The position numbers and the translations under genes were made by a program. The notes beneath the pieces were generated by a model. It made no database searches. It was not told where the DNA came from and worked only from the letters and a program-made list of their open reading frames with translations. Below, in pieces: positions 21,201 through 33,200 of a DNA stretch of 64,000 nt (positions are counted from its first letter, which is position 1; each line of letters starts with the position of its first letter). Source of the DNA: Pseudonocardia sp. TRM90224 (GTDB lineage: Bacteria; Actinomycetota; Actinomycetes; Mycobacteriales; Pseudonocardiaceae); the NCBI RefSeq assembly GCF_021245725.1, contig NZ_JAJGSX010000006.1, positions 397,379 through 461,378 of the forward strand, read 5' to 3'.

Positions 21201-24200
21201 ACCCCGGGCACCGGGCCGGAGACGCCTGGCGCCAAGACCACCGAGTCCGGCGGGAAACCGGACAGCTCGGCCGAGGTCGGGATCACCAAGCACGGCGCGG
21301 TGCGCAGCGGCGACCCGCCGGCGACGAAGGAAGGCACCACACCCGGCTCGGGAGAGCCGGTCAAGAGCACCGACGGGCCGGCCGCACGGCCGGAGGTCGG
21401 CGATGCCGAGAAGGCGGCCGACGTCAAGGGCCGCAAGGCCGACGTCAAGACGGCCAAGCAGGCGCTCCGCGACGCGAAGGCGAAGCGGGACACTGCCCGG
21501 CCCGAGCTGGAACGCGAGTACTGGAAGTCGACCGACAGCACCCGGCGGAAGGACCTGCTCGACGCGTACGACCGCCACGACGCGGCGGTCGCCGAAGCCA
21601 AGCTCAACCTGAAGTACGCCAAGGAGGCAGTCAGAGACGCACGGATGATGCGCCCGTTCAAGGCGCGTGTCTCGGAGGTCATCCGGATCTGGACCGACGA
21701 GAACCGCCTGGCCGAGGCGCAGGACCTGGTGGCGAACGGCACCAAGCGCTCGAAGATCAGCAGGGCGCAGTACCTGGCCGTCGTCGCCGAGAAGATCCGC
21801 ACCACGCGGATCGACGGGAAGTACTACGGGCTCCGGCCCGTGCAGCTGGCTGCCGCCCTCGTGATGGACGGCCAGGTGTTCGGATCGGCGCGACTGGTGA
21901 AGCTCAGCCTGCGGCTGCGCGGCAACGTCGTGGAGATGCTGACCGGTGAGGGCAAGACCGTCACCGGGATGGCGGTCGCGATGAAGCGCGCGCTGGAGGG
22001 GAGGGTCAAGGGTCGCCCCGGCGGCGTGCACGTCATGACGACGAGCGGGCCGCTCGCGGAGCTCGCGTTCGAGAAGTACTACGAGCCCGTCGCGAAGGAG
22101 CTCGGCCTGACGGTCGGGCTGCGCAGCGGCGAGCTGCAGTCGCTCGCCGACCGGCGCGCGGCGTACAAGGCCGACATCACGATCTCGACCGCCACCGACA
22201 TGATCTTCGACCGGATGAACGACCTGCGGGTCCCGAAGTCCGACCGGGTCATGGGCCGGCAGGCGTTCGCGCTCGTCGACGAGGCCGACATGGTGCTGCT
22301 CGACTGGGGCGCCAGCCCGCACCGACTGGCCGAGAGCGTCCAGGCGCGGGTGCGCACCGCTGAGCTGCAGTGGGCGCGCGACACCGCACGGGGCCTGACG
22401 GAGGGCACCGAGTTCTCGTTCGGCAAGGACGGGCTGACCATCAGCCGCCGGCAGCACACGCTGATCGAGCAGAAGATCGGTGGCGAGCTGTCGGAGACGC
22501 AGCGCGTCGACCTGGCGAACGCGTTGCGCGCCAGGCGCCTGGTCAACGCGTCCGACTTCGTGCTCAGGGGCGAGACGCTCGCCGAGATCCTCGACAACAA
22601 CAACGGCCGCTCGCTCACCGGCCAGCGTTGGACGCAGGGCCTGCACGAAGCCCTCGAGACGCAGCTGGACATCCCGGCGCAGCGCGCGCAGCGGACCGTC
22701 GCGACCATGACGGTGAAGTCGTTCCTCAAGGACTACGGCGCCGTCGCCGGCATGACGGGCACGGGGATGCGGGCCCGCTCGCTGTTCCGCAGCCTCTACG
22801 GCATGGACGTCGTGCGGATCCCGACGCACGAGGCGCGCAGGCTGGAGATCCGCCCAACCGAGGTCTACAGCGGCAACGGTCCGTTGACCGCCGCGATGCT
22901 GGCCGAGCTGAAGAAGCGGGCGAACAGCCCGCAGCCCGAGCTGCTGCTCTTCCGGACCCCGCTGCAGACCGAGCTGTTCGCGGCGGCGCTGCGCAAGGAG
23001 GGCATCACCGTCCAGGTCGTCAACGCGCTGGACGGCGTGATCGACTGGGAGAACGCCGTGGCCGCGGCGGCCGGGCGCCCGCACGCGATCACGGTGGCCA
23101 CGAACATGATGGGCCGCGGCACCGACATCTCGCTCGGGGCGAAGGGCTCGCCCGCGTGGAACGCGGTCACCGGCGCCGGCGGCCTCCGCGTCACCACGAT
23201 GAGCATGTTCGACGGCAGCCGGCCGCTCGACCAGGGCTTCGGCCGGGCCGGGCGCAACGGTGAGCCGGGTGACGCGGGATTGAAGGTCTCGCTGGACGAC
23301 CCGTTGCTCGCCCGGTACGGCAACGCCAGGAAGCTTGCGGCGCTGCGGAAGAAGTACTCCGGGCGGAGCGGGGCGCTCCCCAAGGACGCCGTCCGGTTCG
23401 TCGAGAAGACGATCAAGCGCGCCGACCGGATCACCAACGCCCGGCTGAAGGACGTGCTCACCGGCAAGATCGCTGCCGAGACCGAGATCGCACGCACCGT
23501 GCAGGGCGAGGCGGCGGCGACGGGGCTCGGCACGCCGCCGGGCCGCACCACCGGCGTCAGCACAGCCGCAGATGCCGCCGTCACCGCCGTCACCGACCGC
23601 ATCACGCAGCTGCAGAAGGATCTCACCGCGGCCCGGCAGGCTGTCGCGAACGCCACCGGGTCCTTCTTGCAGGACGGCTCGGGCGCGGCTGCGCTGGGCG
23701 CGGCGGTGACGCAGGTCGGCGCGATCCGCCAGGACCTACACACCGCGCTAGGCGAGTACCGCTCGCTCACCGGCAGCACCAGCGAGCTCGCCCCGTCGTC
23801 GGCCCGCTCCGACGCCATCGCGGCCGAGCAGCTCGGCGCCACGCCCGAGGCCGTCCAGGCGGTGCAGGACCTCATCGCCGCCGGTGACCGCGCGGGCGCC
23901 GTCGAGGCGTTGACGCGGCTCGCGGCGCAGTACGCGGCGATGGAGCAGGCCGGCGAGTGGGCCGCCGCCGCCGACGCCCGGGTCGCGGCGGCGCAGGCGC
24001 TGGCGGCGCTGCAGCGGGCGGCCGGCGTCGAGCAGACGCTCGGGACACCGGAGACGGCCCCGGAGCAGCGGTTGGTGGACGCCGCGCTCATCCGCCTCCA
24101 ATCGGCGGTCGCCGGCGTGCCGGCCGGGGTCGCGGCCGACACGATCACGGCGTTCATCGGTGACGACGCCCGCACACAGCTGGAGCGCCTCGCCGGCACC

Positions 24201-27200
24201 GGGATCCCCGAGCACCTGCTGCGCGACCTGCACGACCTCGTCGTCTCGGGTGCCGTCGACGCCGCGGAGCTGCGCGCGCTGATCCAGCGCGCGCAGTGGC
24301 CGACCAAGGCGCCCGTCGCCGACGCGATCGGGCGGTTCGCCGCCGAGCACGGCCTCGACTGGAACCGGGGCGAGAAGCGCCGCGTGCGCCACGCGCTGAA
24401 GGCGGCCACGCCGGAGGCGCCGGTGGCGATCGTGCCGGGCGGACCGTCCGACATCAGCGGCGCGGTGTCGAGCGCCCAGCCGGGAACGCAGCCCGCCGGC
24501 ACGACGACGTACGAGGTGCCGCTCCCGGAGAACACCGGCGCGAGCACGGGCGGCGGTACCGGTCGTGGCGGCCCGCCCGGCGGTGGCCCGCCGTCGACCG
24601 GCGGCACCGCGTCGGACGGCTCGCCGGAGGGCCCCGACGGCCCGGACAGCGGCAAGAGCGGCAAGGGCGGCAAGCTCCGCCGGGCCGGGCTCGCCGTGCT
24701 GGCCTTCGTGGGCGCGAACCTGCTGCTGAGCACGTCTGAGAGTGGCGGCTCCGGCACGATGCCGGACGTCGTCGGCATCGCGATGGCGGGCGGTGACGCC
24801 GTGGGCGACCTGCTCGGCGGTGTGCTCGACGCGCTCGCCAGCACACCGACGCTCTACAGCGCCGCCGTCGTCGTTGCGGCGCTCGGCACCCGCTGGCTCA
24901 TCCGCTACCTCGCCCGGCAGCGCGGCCCGCCGCGGCTGGAGTGGGAGCGCCGGCAGTTCGCCTGGAACGCCACCGCTCCCGCCGAGCTGCCGACCGCCGG
25001 CCCCGAGACGCTGATCAGCGTCGTGTGGCGGCTGGTCTGGGCAGCCGAGGTGTTCGACGCCCACAACGGCATCCCCGTGACGGGCGTGAGCGCTGCCGAC
25101 GTGATCGGCGGCATGCTGCGGACCGCGGATCACGCATGGACCGGGTCGCTCTCGGAGCTGGTCGAGAAGGCCGGCCAGGCGGGGGTCGCGGGTGCGCTCG
25201 ACGAGCTGGCGGCCGCCGGCCTGCTGGAGCAGGTCGCCGGGCCCGGGGGCGTGCAGCGCTTCCGTGCGGGCGGTGTGCTCGGGCAGCTGATGGCGCGCGC
25301 GCCGCCGGCGTTCGTGGAGGCCATGCTGCGCAACCCGGCCGCCGTGCTGGACGACGCCGGGTTCGACCGGCGACCGGCCGACGAGCTGCTGATCGTCGTG
25401 AGCGCGGGCCTGCGCAACACGATCTGGGCCGAGCGCGCGTTGCACACGATCCGGGCTCCGCGGGTGCCCGGCCGGCTGGGCAAGACGCTGGCGCCGCTCC
25501 TCGACGCTCGCGCGACGACCGAGCAGGCTTCCGCAGCGCTCGACGAGCGGGTGCGCGCGGAGCTGCCGAAGCTGCGCGGTCTCACCCCCGACGAGCAGCG
25601 TGACGCGCTGCGCACAGCGACGCAGACCGAACGCGACGCGCTCGACGCGGCCAAGAAGGCCGAGCGGGCCGTCACGGTGACCGTGCTCAACGACGCCGCG
25701 CTCGGCGGGTTCACCCGCCGCGCGGTCGCGGCCCGCCTCGACGACTACAAGAGCGAGCGGTCCGGGCTGCGTGGCCTCCCGGGCCGGACGCGCGCGGCGA
25801 TCACCGGACGGTGGGAGCGGCGGCAGCTGCTGCGCCCGGTCAGGGGCGCGGTGGCGGCGCTGGAGCAGGCCGGGCCGCCGGAGCAGCAGGCGGCGCAGGA
25901 CGGGCTGGTCGTAGCGGTGGTCGAGGCCGCCGATCGCGGGGTGCCGGCGGAAGCGCTCGCGGCACGCACCGGGTGGTCGCCCGCCGTCGTGACGCTGACC
26001 AGCGAGGAAGCGGCGGTCACAACCGCGCTGGCCGCGGCCACCTCGGGCTGGACGCCCGCGCAGGTGCAGGCGGCCGGCGCCGCGACCACTGAGCTGGCGG
26101 GCATTCTCGTCGAGCTGCGCCGCGGCCGCCCGGCGGACGTCACCCGCGCGCGCGAGCTGCTCGCGCAGCTGAACGCGATGCTGGACGGCACGACCCGCGG
26201 GCTGGAGCTGCTCACGACGGCGGCCGGCGCGCTCGGCCTCGACCCGGAGTGGACCGGCTCGGGGCTCGTTGCGCCGGTCGCCGGCGGCGGCGCCGTCGAG
26301 ATCCCGGCGGCGGAGGTCCGGGACGTGCTGGCCCGCTTCACCGCGCGGGCCGCCGAGGGCACCGGAGAAGCCAGGCTGCAGGCGGAGGCGGCGGCGTGGT
26401 GGGGCGCCCATGTCGGTGCGGCGGGCGGTGTCGCGCCGCTGGCGGGTGTGCTGAACGCGCTGGGCGAGCTGGTCGGTGACCAGCACCTGCGCCCGGCCGC
26501 GCTGGCCGTCGGCGAGATGGTGCTGACGGTCAACGGTGGCGCCGGGAAGATCGCCGAAGGCGAGCTCACGCCGGCCGGCGCCGCGCTGCTCGCGCAGCTC
26601 GGCGCGGTCGCTGCTTCGGCCGTCTCCGGGGCCGGCACGAGCCCGTTGCTGGCGTTGCGCGTCGACGTCGGCGGGCCGCTCGCCGAGCTGGGCGAGGGCC
26701 TGGACGCCTTCCGCTCGGGCACGCGCGACCCGCACTTCGCCGGGCAGGTCGCGACGTTCGCCGGGCTGCTCGGCGAAGCCCGCACGGCGCTGACCCAGCG
26801 TGCCAATGCGAAGGCCAAGGGCGCGGTCGACGCCGGGCGGGACGCCGCGAAGGCCGGGCGCAGGATCGCGCAGAAGGTGCCGGGCACCACGCAGATCAAG
26901 GCGGACGACGGCGCCACCGAGCGCGCCCGCAAGGCGGCGGCGGACCAGGACGTGGCGCTGGAGAAGCAGCTGCGCCTGGGCCGCACCCGCGACGCGTACC
27001 GGGTCGCGGCCCGGCGCGCCGCGACGGCGGAGCGCACGCTCGCCAAGCTCGCGGACCTGCTGGCGCAGCCGCCGGTCACCCCGAACCTCGCCTGGACCCG
27101 TTCGGTCGAGCGGGCGGCGAAGGCGGCGACGGTGGTGGTCGCCGGCTACCGGACGGCTCTGGAGGCGGCGCTGCCGCCGGCGGAGGCGTTCCCGGCCGGG

Positions 27201-30200
27201 GTGCCGACCGACGTCCTGCCGCTGCTGCCGCAGCTGACGGAAACGGTGAACGCGAAGCTGGCCGAGATGGGCGTGCGGCGCCGGTTCACCGAGCTGGAGC
27301 TGGCCGACACCATCGGCGCGGAGTTCCGCGCGGTCGCGTCGGAGGACGGACTGGTGCTCGGCGTCGGCACCCGGCTGCGGCCGGCCGAGCTGCGGATCAG
27401 CTGGCACGCCGGCACGGTCGTCGAGGACGTGACCACGCAGGAGCTGGCCACCGAGGTGATGATCGGCAGCCTGCCGCAGGGCGGCACGTCGGTGTCGGCG
27501 GCGGTGCTGCGCAGCCTGGGGCTCTCGGGCGGGTTCGCGAAGCTGTTCACGGCGGTGCCGGGGGTCAAGCTCAACGTCAACATCGGCCGCAGCGAGTCGA
27601 GCACCGGCGGCGCGGCGGGTTACGCGGTCGGCGGCGGCGTGGTGGACAACCGCGGCGACTCGGTGCTGCTGGAGATCGGGACCACGTGGAAGGTCGCCGT
27701 CCGCACCGCGAAGCACCCGGAGTGGGGCGCGACCGGCGAGGTCACCGGAACGCATGCGGACGTGCTGCGGCTGTGGGTCCCGCACACCTACGCGGCGCGC
27801 GCCCCGCCCGCGACGGTGCCGGGCACCCGTACGGTGGCCGGGCTCCCGAACCACGCGGTGATCTCCGCGTCGGGGCTGCAGGCGCTGGTGGACGACGTCG
27901 CGACGGCGTTGGGCAAGGACGCACCCGCAGGGTCGCTGACCCGCGCGCAGCTGCAGGCACTGCTGGCCTACGACCTGCCGGCCCGGCTGTCGGCGGCGAG
28001 CGGGCCGGACGGGCTGCAGCGGGTGATCACCGACCGGCGCGGCCGGCCGATCGCGGCGCTGACCGTCAACTCCGAGGTCACCGGCAGCAAGCTGCTGGGC
28101 ACTGCAAGCGTGAAGGAGCACATCGAGGACCTGCACGTCGCGTTCTCGGCGGTCAACGGCTCGACCTCGGCCGGGCGCTCGTTCGGGTTCGGGCTGGACC
28201 TCGGCGGCCGCCTCCCGACGTGGAAGTGGCTGCTCGGCCGGCTCGCGCTCAAGCTGGGCCTGTCGTTCTCGGCGTCGTACTCGCGCTCGGTCGGGGCGAG
28301 CGCGAGCAGCGTCGCGATCCACCCGGGCGTGCACCGCTACTCGGGGCACACCCAGGGACAGCTGCTCGACCTGGGCTTCACCGTACGGATCCAGTGGCTC
28401 GACGGCCGCTCCGGCGACGGACCGGACCCGATCCCCGGGTCGGGTCGGGCGCTGGTGCGGATGGCGGAGTCCGACGCGTACCGCTACGGGCTGGAGGTTG
28501 ATGCCCAGGCGGTGACCGGGACGGCGAAGGACGGCTCGGCGCGCCTGCGCGACGACCTGGACCGCAAGGCGCCGAAGGGCCGCAGGAAGGCCCAGCCCGC
28601 GTTCATCGGCACCAAGCCCGGTCAGGTCCGCGGGGTCGGGCACGGGCTGGTCCGCGACATCTCCGACCTCACGAAGTTGCGCAAGGACGTCGAGCGCAAC
28701 CTGCGTGCGCAGGGCCTGCTGCCGCCGACCGACCCGAAGGACTGGTCGGGCAACCGGCTGGAGCTGATGGCGCAGTGGTCCAACGCGCGCGAGGTGGCCG
28801 AGCTGCTCTCGCCGAACCGGCTTGCGGCCAGCTACGACCAGCTCGCGCAGCAGGGCCTCGTGCTCTCGCTGGTGCGCTACCGGCGGCTGCGCTCGCCGGA
28901 GCACGTCACGATCCGGGTGCGGGCGACGGTCGACTGGGACAAGCTGATCTACCAGGGCCACGGCACCGCGTGGACGATGGTCGGGCTCGACATCGGCTCC
29001 AACACCTCCGGCCGGTCGACGTCGCGCTCGCGCCGCTTCGGCCTCACGGGCTCGGCGTCGCTGGCGCTGCAGCTGGGAAGCGACGGCGACCCGAAGAAGG
29101 CCGGCGTCCAGGGCGGACGGGTGATCGGCGGCGGGCCGGAGGGCAAGTACGAGTTCGGCCGCGGCTGGGGCAGCTCGGCCGGCGACACGGTCAACCAGGT
29201 CACGCTCGTCGAAGGCACCACAACAACTGCGGAGTTCCTGGCGAACCACCGGATCGTCGTCCACCAGCTGGCCGCGCGCGGTCGCCCGCTGGAGCTGGGG
29301 CGCACCTCCGGCACCGCGCGGCTGCTGATGCCGAGCGATTGGATGCCTGCGGACAACCCGGTGACCGACGGCATCGCGCGGCCGACGACCGACGCCGTGC
29401 TGCACCGCATGACCGCGCTCGCGCTCGACGCCGGCAACGTCGCGGCGATGCTGGAGCGGCTGGCGCGGACCGGCATGCGGCCGGACTCGCCCTCGGCGCA
29501 GCACCTGCGTGAGCTGGTGAGCGTCGACGGGATCCGGGCGCACCTGCTGGACCTGCTGACGGACGGGTACCAGACGACACTGGCCGTGCGCGGGCGCAAC
29601 GGCCGCTCCACCCGCACGACGGTCCGGCTCACCGCGAACGCGGGCGACTCGACGTTCCTGAGCGTCAGCGACCTCGTCACGGGCGACATCAACCTGACGC
29701 TGGGCAGCCACGGCACCGACGCGAGCACGTCCCACGGGCCGTCGTTCGGGCTCTCCGGCTCGTTCGGCTGGCGCCAGCTCGCGCAGCCGACCGGGAACGC
29801 CGGCGGCAACCTCGGCTGGTCGCGCAACACCGCGTTCAGCAGGCTGTGGCTGCGGATCTGGGGCCGCGAGCGGCTGACCATCGAGACCGGACGGCACTAC
29901 CTCTACTCGATGGCCCTTGATCTCGGCGTGCAGGCGGGCAAGAAGGCCGACACCACGCAGGCGACCGTTGTCTACGCGCTGCCCGAACGCGACGCCGTCG
30001 ACCTCTACGCCCGCGGCCTCCTCGCGTTGCCGCGGGCGCAGGTCGAGGACGTCGTCACGCGGTTCCGGCAGGGCACGCTGGTGCTCGACGACGCCGTCGC
30101 GCACCGGTTGCTGCAGCGCGTCCGGGCCGAGCGCGGCACGCCGTGGTCGGGCGCGGAGGCGAAGTCGCTCGTCCACCGGCTCGACAAGCTGTTCGGCAAC

Positions 30201-33200
30201 CGCCCCGGGTACCCGGCCGCCGGCGCCCGCGGCTCGCTGCAGGACCGGATCGACGCCGGGCTCGCGCGGGCGAAGCAGGCGCAGTACGTCGACATGCCGG
30301 AGCACTTCCGGGTCGGGCTGGGCCAGTCGGCGCTGGAGTCGGTGACGACCGAGCTGGGCGGCCCGGCGCTGCGGGTGTTCGAGGCGGTGCAGAAGGCCGT
30401 CGAGGAGGTCGTGCCGGGCGCACTGGCCCGCGACCCGCTGCTGTGGCAGCGGCTGTCCAACGACCTGGCCGGCAAGCGCTGGTGGGGCAAGTTCGACGCC
30501 ATGCTCGAGCGCAACGGGTTCGAGGTGAAGATCCCCATCCGGACCGCACGCTGGTTCCCCGGCGGCTCGCGCATCGCGTGGGTGACCGTGCGGATCGCCG
30601 CGCGGCTGCACGACGACGCCCAGCGGCTCGACGAGACCGACACCGTCGTCCAGATCATCCAGGACTACGGCTACGGCCAGCGCGAGCACGGCGCGAGCAC
30701 CGGCATCACCGGCTCGGCCGGGATCAGCGGCAGCGCCGGCTGGCCGGTCGGCGGCGGCGAGGCCAAGCTCGGCTCCGGTCACAGCCGCGGCAGCTCCGGC
30801 GGGGCGGTCGGGCAGCAGACCCGCCTCGACGGCACGGCGTCGTTCGACGGCGCCGACCGGATCCTGCAGTCGGTGCGGATCACGATCACCGCGAAGCGGG
30901 AGAGCGGCCCCGGTCGACGCGCGAAGGTCTCGGCACCGGTCGAACTCGGCGGTGTCGCGGTCCGGCTCATCCCCGACGGGCTGACCACCGTCGTCGAGCG
31001 CGGCGAGGGAGCACCGCTCGACCCGGCGCTGCATGCCGCTCTCACGCTCGACGAGGTGCCCGCGTCCGACCCTCGCCAGCTGCAGCTGCCGGCGGCGTTC
31101 AGCGTCGAGACGACGATCGCGGACCCGCTGGTCGACGCCGTTGTCGCCGAGCTCGGCCGCTGGTCGATCATCGGGCGCGGCCGGGCCGAGGAGTACCGGG
31201 CCGACATCGCGCACGCGCTGGCCGCGAACGCGCGCACCGCGTTCCTGCGCCGGATGCACACCGACGACGGCTACGAGGTGGTGCGGATCCCGGTGCGCGG
31301 CGGCCAGTTCGTCGACGTCGTGCTCCGCGCGACCGCGACCGGCGCACGCACCCTCGTCGCGGGCCGCCAGCAGGAGCTCCGGACGGTCGACCGCAAGGAG
31401 GTCCGGGTCACCGTCGGGGTCTCCGACTCCCAGCTGCTCCCGCTCGGACGCAGCGTCGGCGGCAACCACGTCGGGCAGGGTGTGAACGCGGGCCTCTCCG
31501 GCGGCGCCCAGGCCGGGCACCGGATCGGTGGCACCGCCGGCTCCCGCACCGAGATCACCCTCTACGTCGGCGGCAAGGGCGGCACGATCGCGCTCGACCT
31601 GGCCGTCGACGTGACGCTGCGCCGCGGCTGGGTGCGCGCCGACGGCACGCTGCTGGTCCGCAACAGCCGCAGCTTCCGCGAGCACGGCACCGGCTACGTC
31701 ACCCTCTGGGACCGCGACCTGGCCGCGGCCGCCGCCGCGCAGGAGATCGCCGGCCTGCACGACCGCGGCTGGCTGCTCGGCGGCCGCGGCGCGGCGCCGT
31801 TCCGCGCGTGGAGCGAGGGACCGGCCGTCCCGCTGGCGCAGCTCGCCGCGGCCGCGGAGCGGGCCGACCCGCTGACCTTCGCAACCGCCCCGCACCGCGC
31901 GATGGCGGACGTCCTGCAGGGCCTGCCGCGCCGCGCCCGCGACGTCGTGATCACCGCGACCGCCACCGACCGGCGGATCAACGGTGTGCTCGGCAACGTC
32001 CGGCTGGTCGCGCGGGCGCTCGGCCGTCCGGTCGTGCTGCAGCTGACCACGCCCGCGGGCACCGAACGGCTGCTGGTCGGCCACGACGGCACGCTCCACG
32101 GCGACCGCGACGGCGGGTTCGCGGCGGCGCTCGCGACACTTCCGCCGGCACTGGCAGCAGCGTCCGACGAGTACGCACTCGACCTGCGCGCGATCTTCGC
32201 CACCAGCGCCGGCGGGACGTTCGCCGACGCGGTCCGCGCGCAGCTGCAGGCCCGCGGGTACACCGAGCGGGTCGCCGAGGTCCGGTGGCCGGTGGAGATG
32301 TTCGGGCCCGGCGTCGCCCTGCAGGTCGGCGGCGTGACCGGCAGCGGCGGGGTCGGCGGCGGCCCGCTCGCCGTCGGCGGGCTCAACCGGCAGCAGAGCA
32401 ACCTCGCGCAGGCCGCGCTGGCGCGGCTGCGTGACCACGGTGTGGGCGTGCGGTGGCGCGGCAGCCCCGTCCGCAGCCGCGGCCCGCCCGCGGAGCTGCG
32501 CGCCGACGAGGAGCTGTTCGTCGTCGGCGGGAGGACGGACCGGGCGCTGGTGCAGGCGCTGCGCGCGGTCGGTGCGACGGCCGAGGAAGCGGCCGACATC
32601 GCCGACCGGCTCATCGCCTACAGCTGGCGCGACCCGTCGGGCGTTGCGGTGATCGCGGTGCCGGCGCGACGGCTCGCGCAGCTGCGGCGCACCGGGATGC
32701 TCGACGAGGTGCTGGCGCACGAGCGCGCCTTCCACCTCGACGGGACGCGCCCGCACGCGCACCACCGGGGCGACAACGACTCGATCGTCGACCGGATCGC
32801 CGCCGCCGACGCGCGCGCCTCCACGGGGGTGCGCGCGTCGGTGCGGCGGGTGCTGTCCGGCGCGGGTTCCGTGCTGTTCACCGGCAAGCGGCTGAAGCAG
32901 TGGCTGGCCGGGCGCGCGCTGCGCAAGCTGGACGACGGGTGGGCTGCGGTGGCGGTGGCCGAGGCGCCGCCGCCCGGCGCGCCGCTGCGGGCCGACCTGC
33001 TGCTGCAGCGCGTGCTCGTCGCCGGTGAGCAGGGCGTCCTCCTGCCGCGGTTCGGCAGGCCGGTCGTCGGCGAGTCGGCGACGCTCACGGTGTACTTCGC
33101 CGCTTTGCCCGACCGGGCGGAGCTGAGCGGGATGCTCGCCGAGCTGGTCGCAGCCGGTCTGGTGGTCGTCGACCGGACACCGGCCGGTCGGGTCGTGCGG

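Noticed and set aside
21640..23400. Housekeeping secA gene
   Set aside because: The SecA-like part is one segment of a much larger frame, lacks the scaffold/wing and zinc tail, and has no start codon with a ribosome site nearby.
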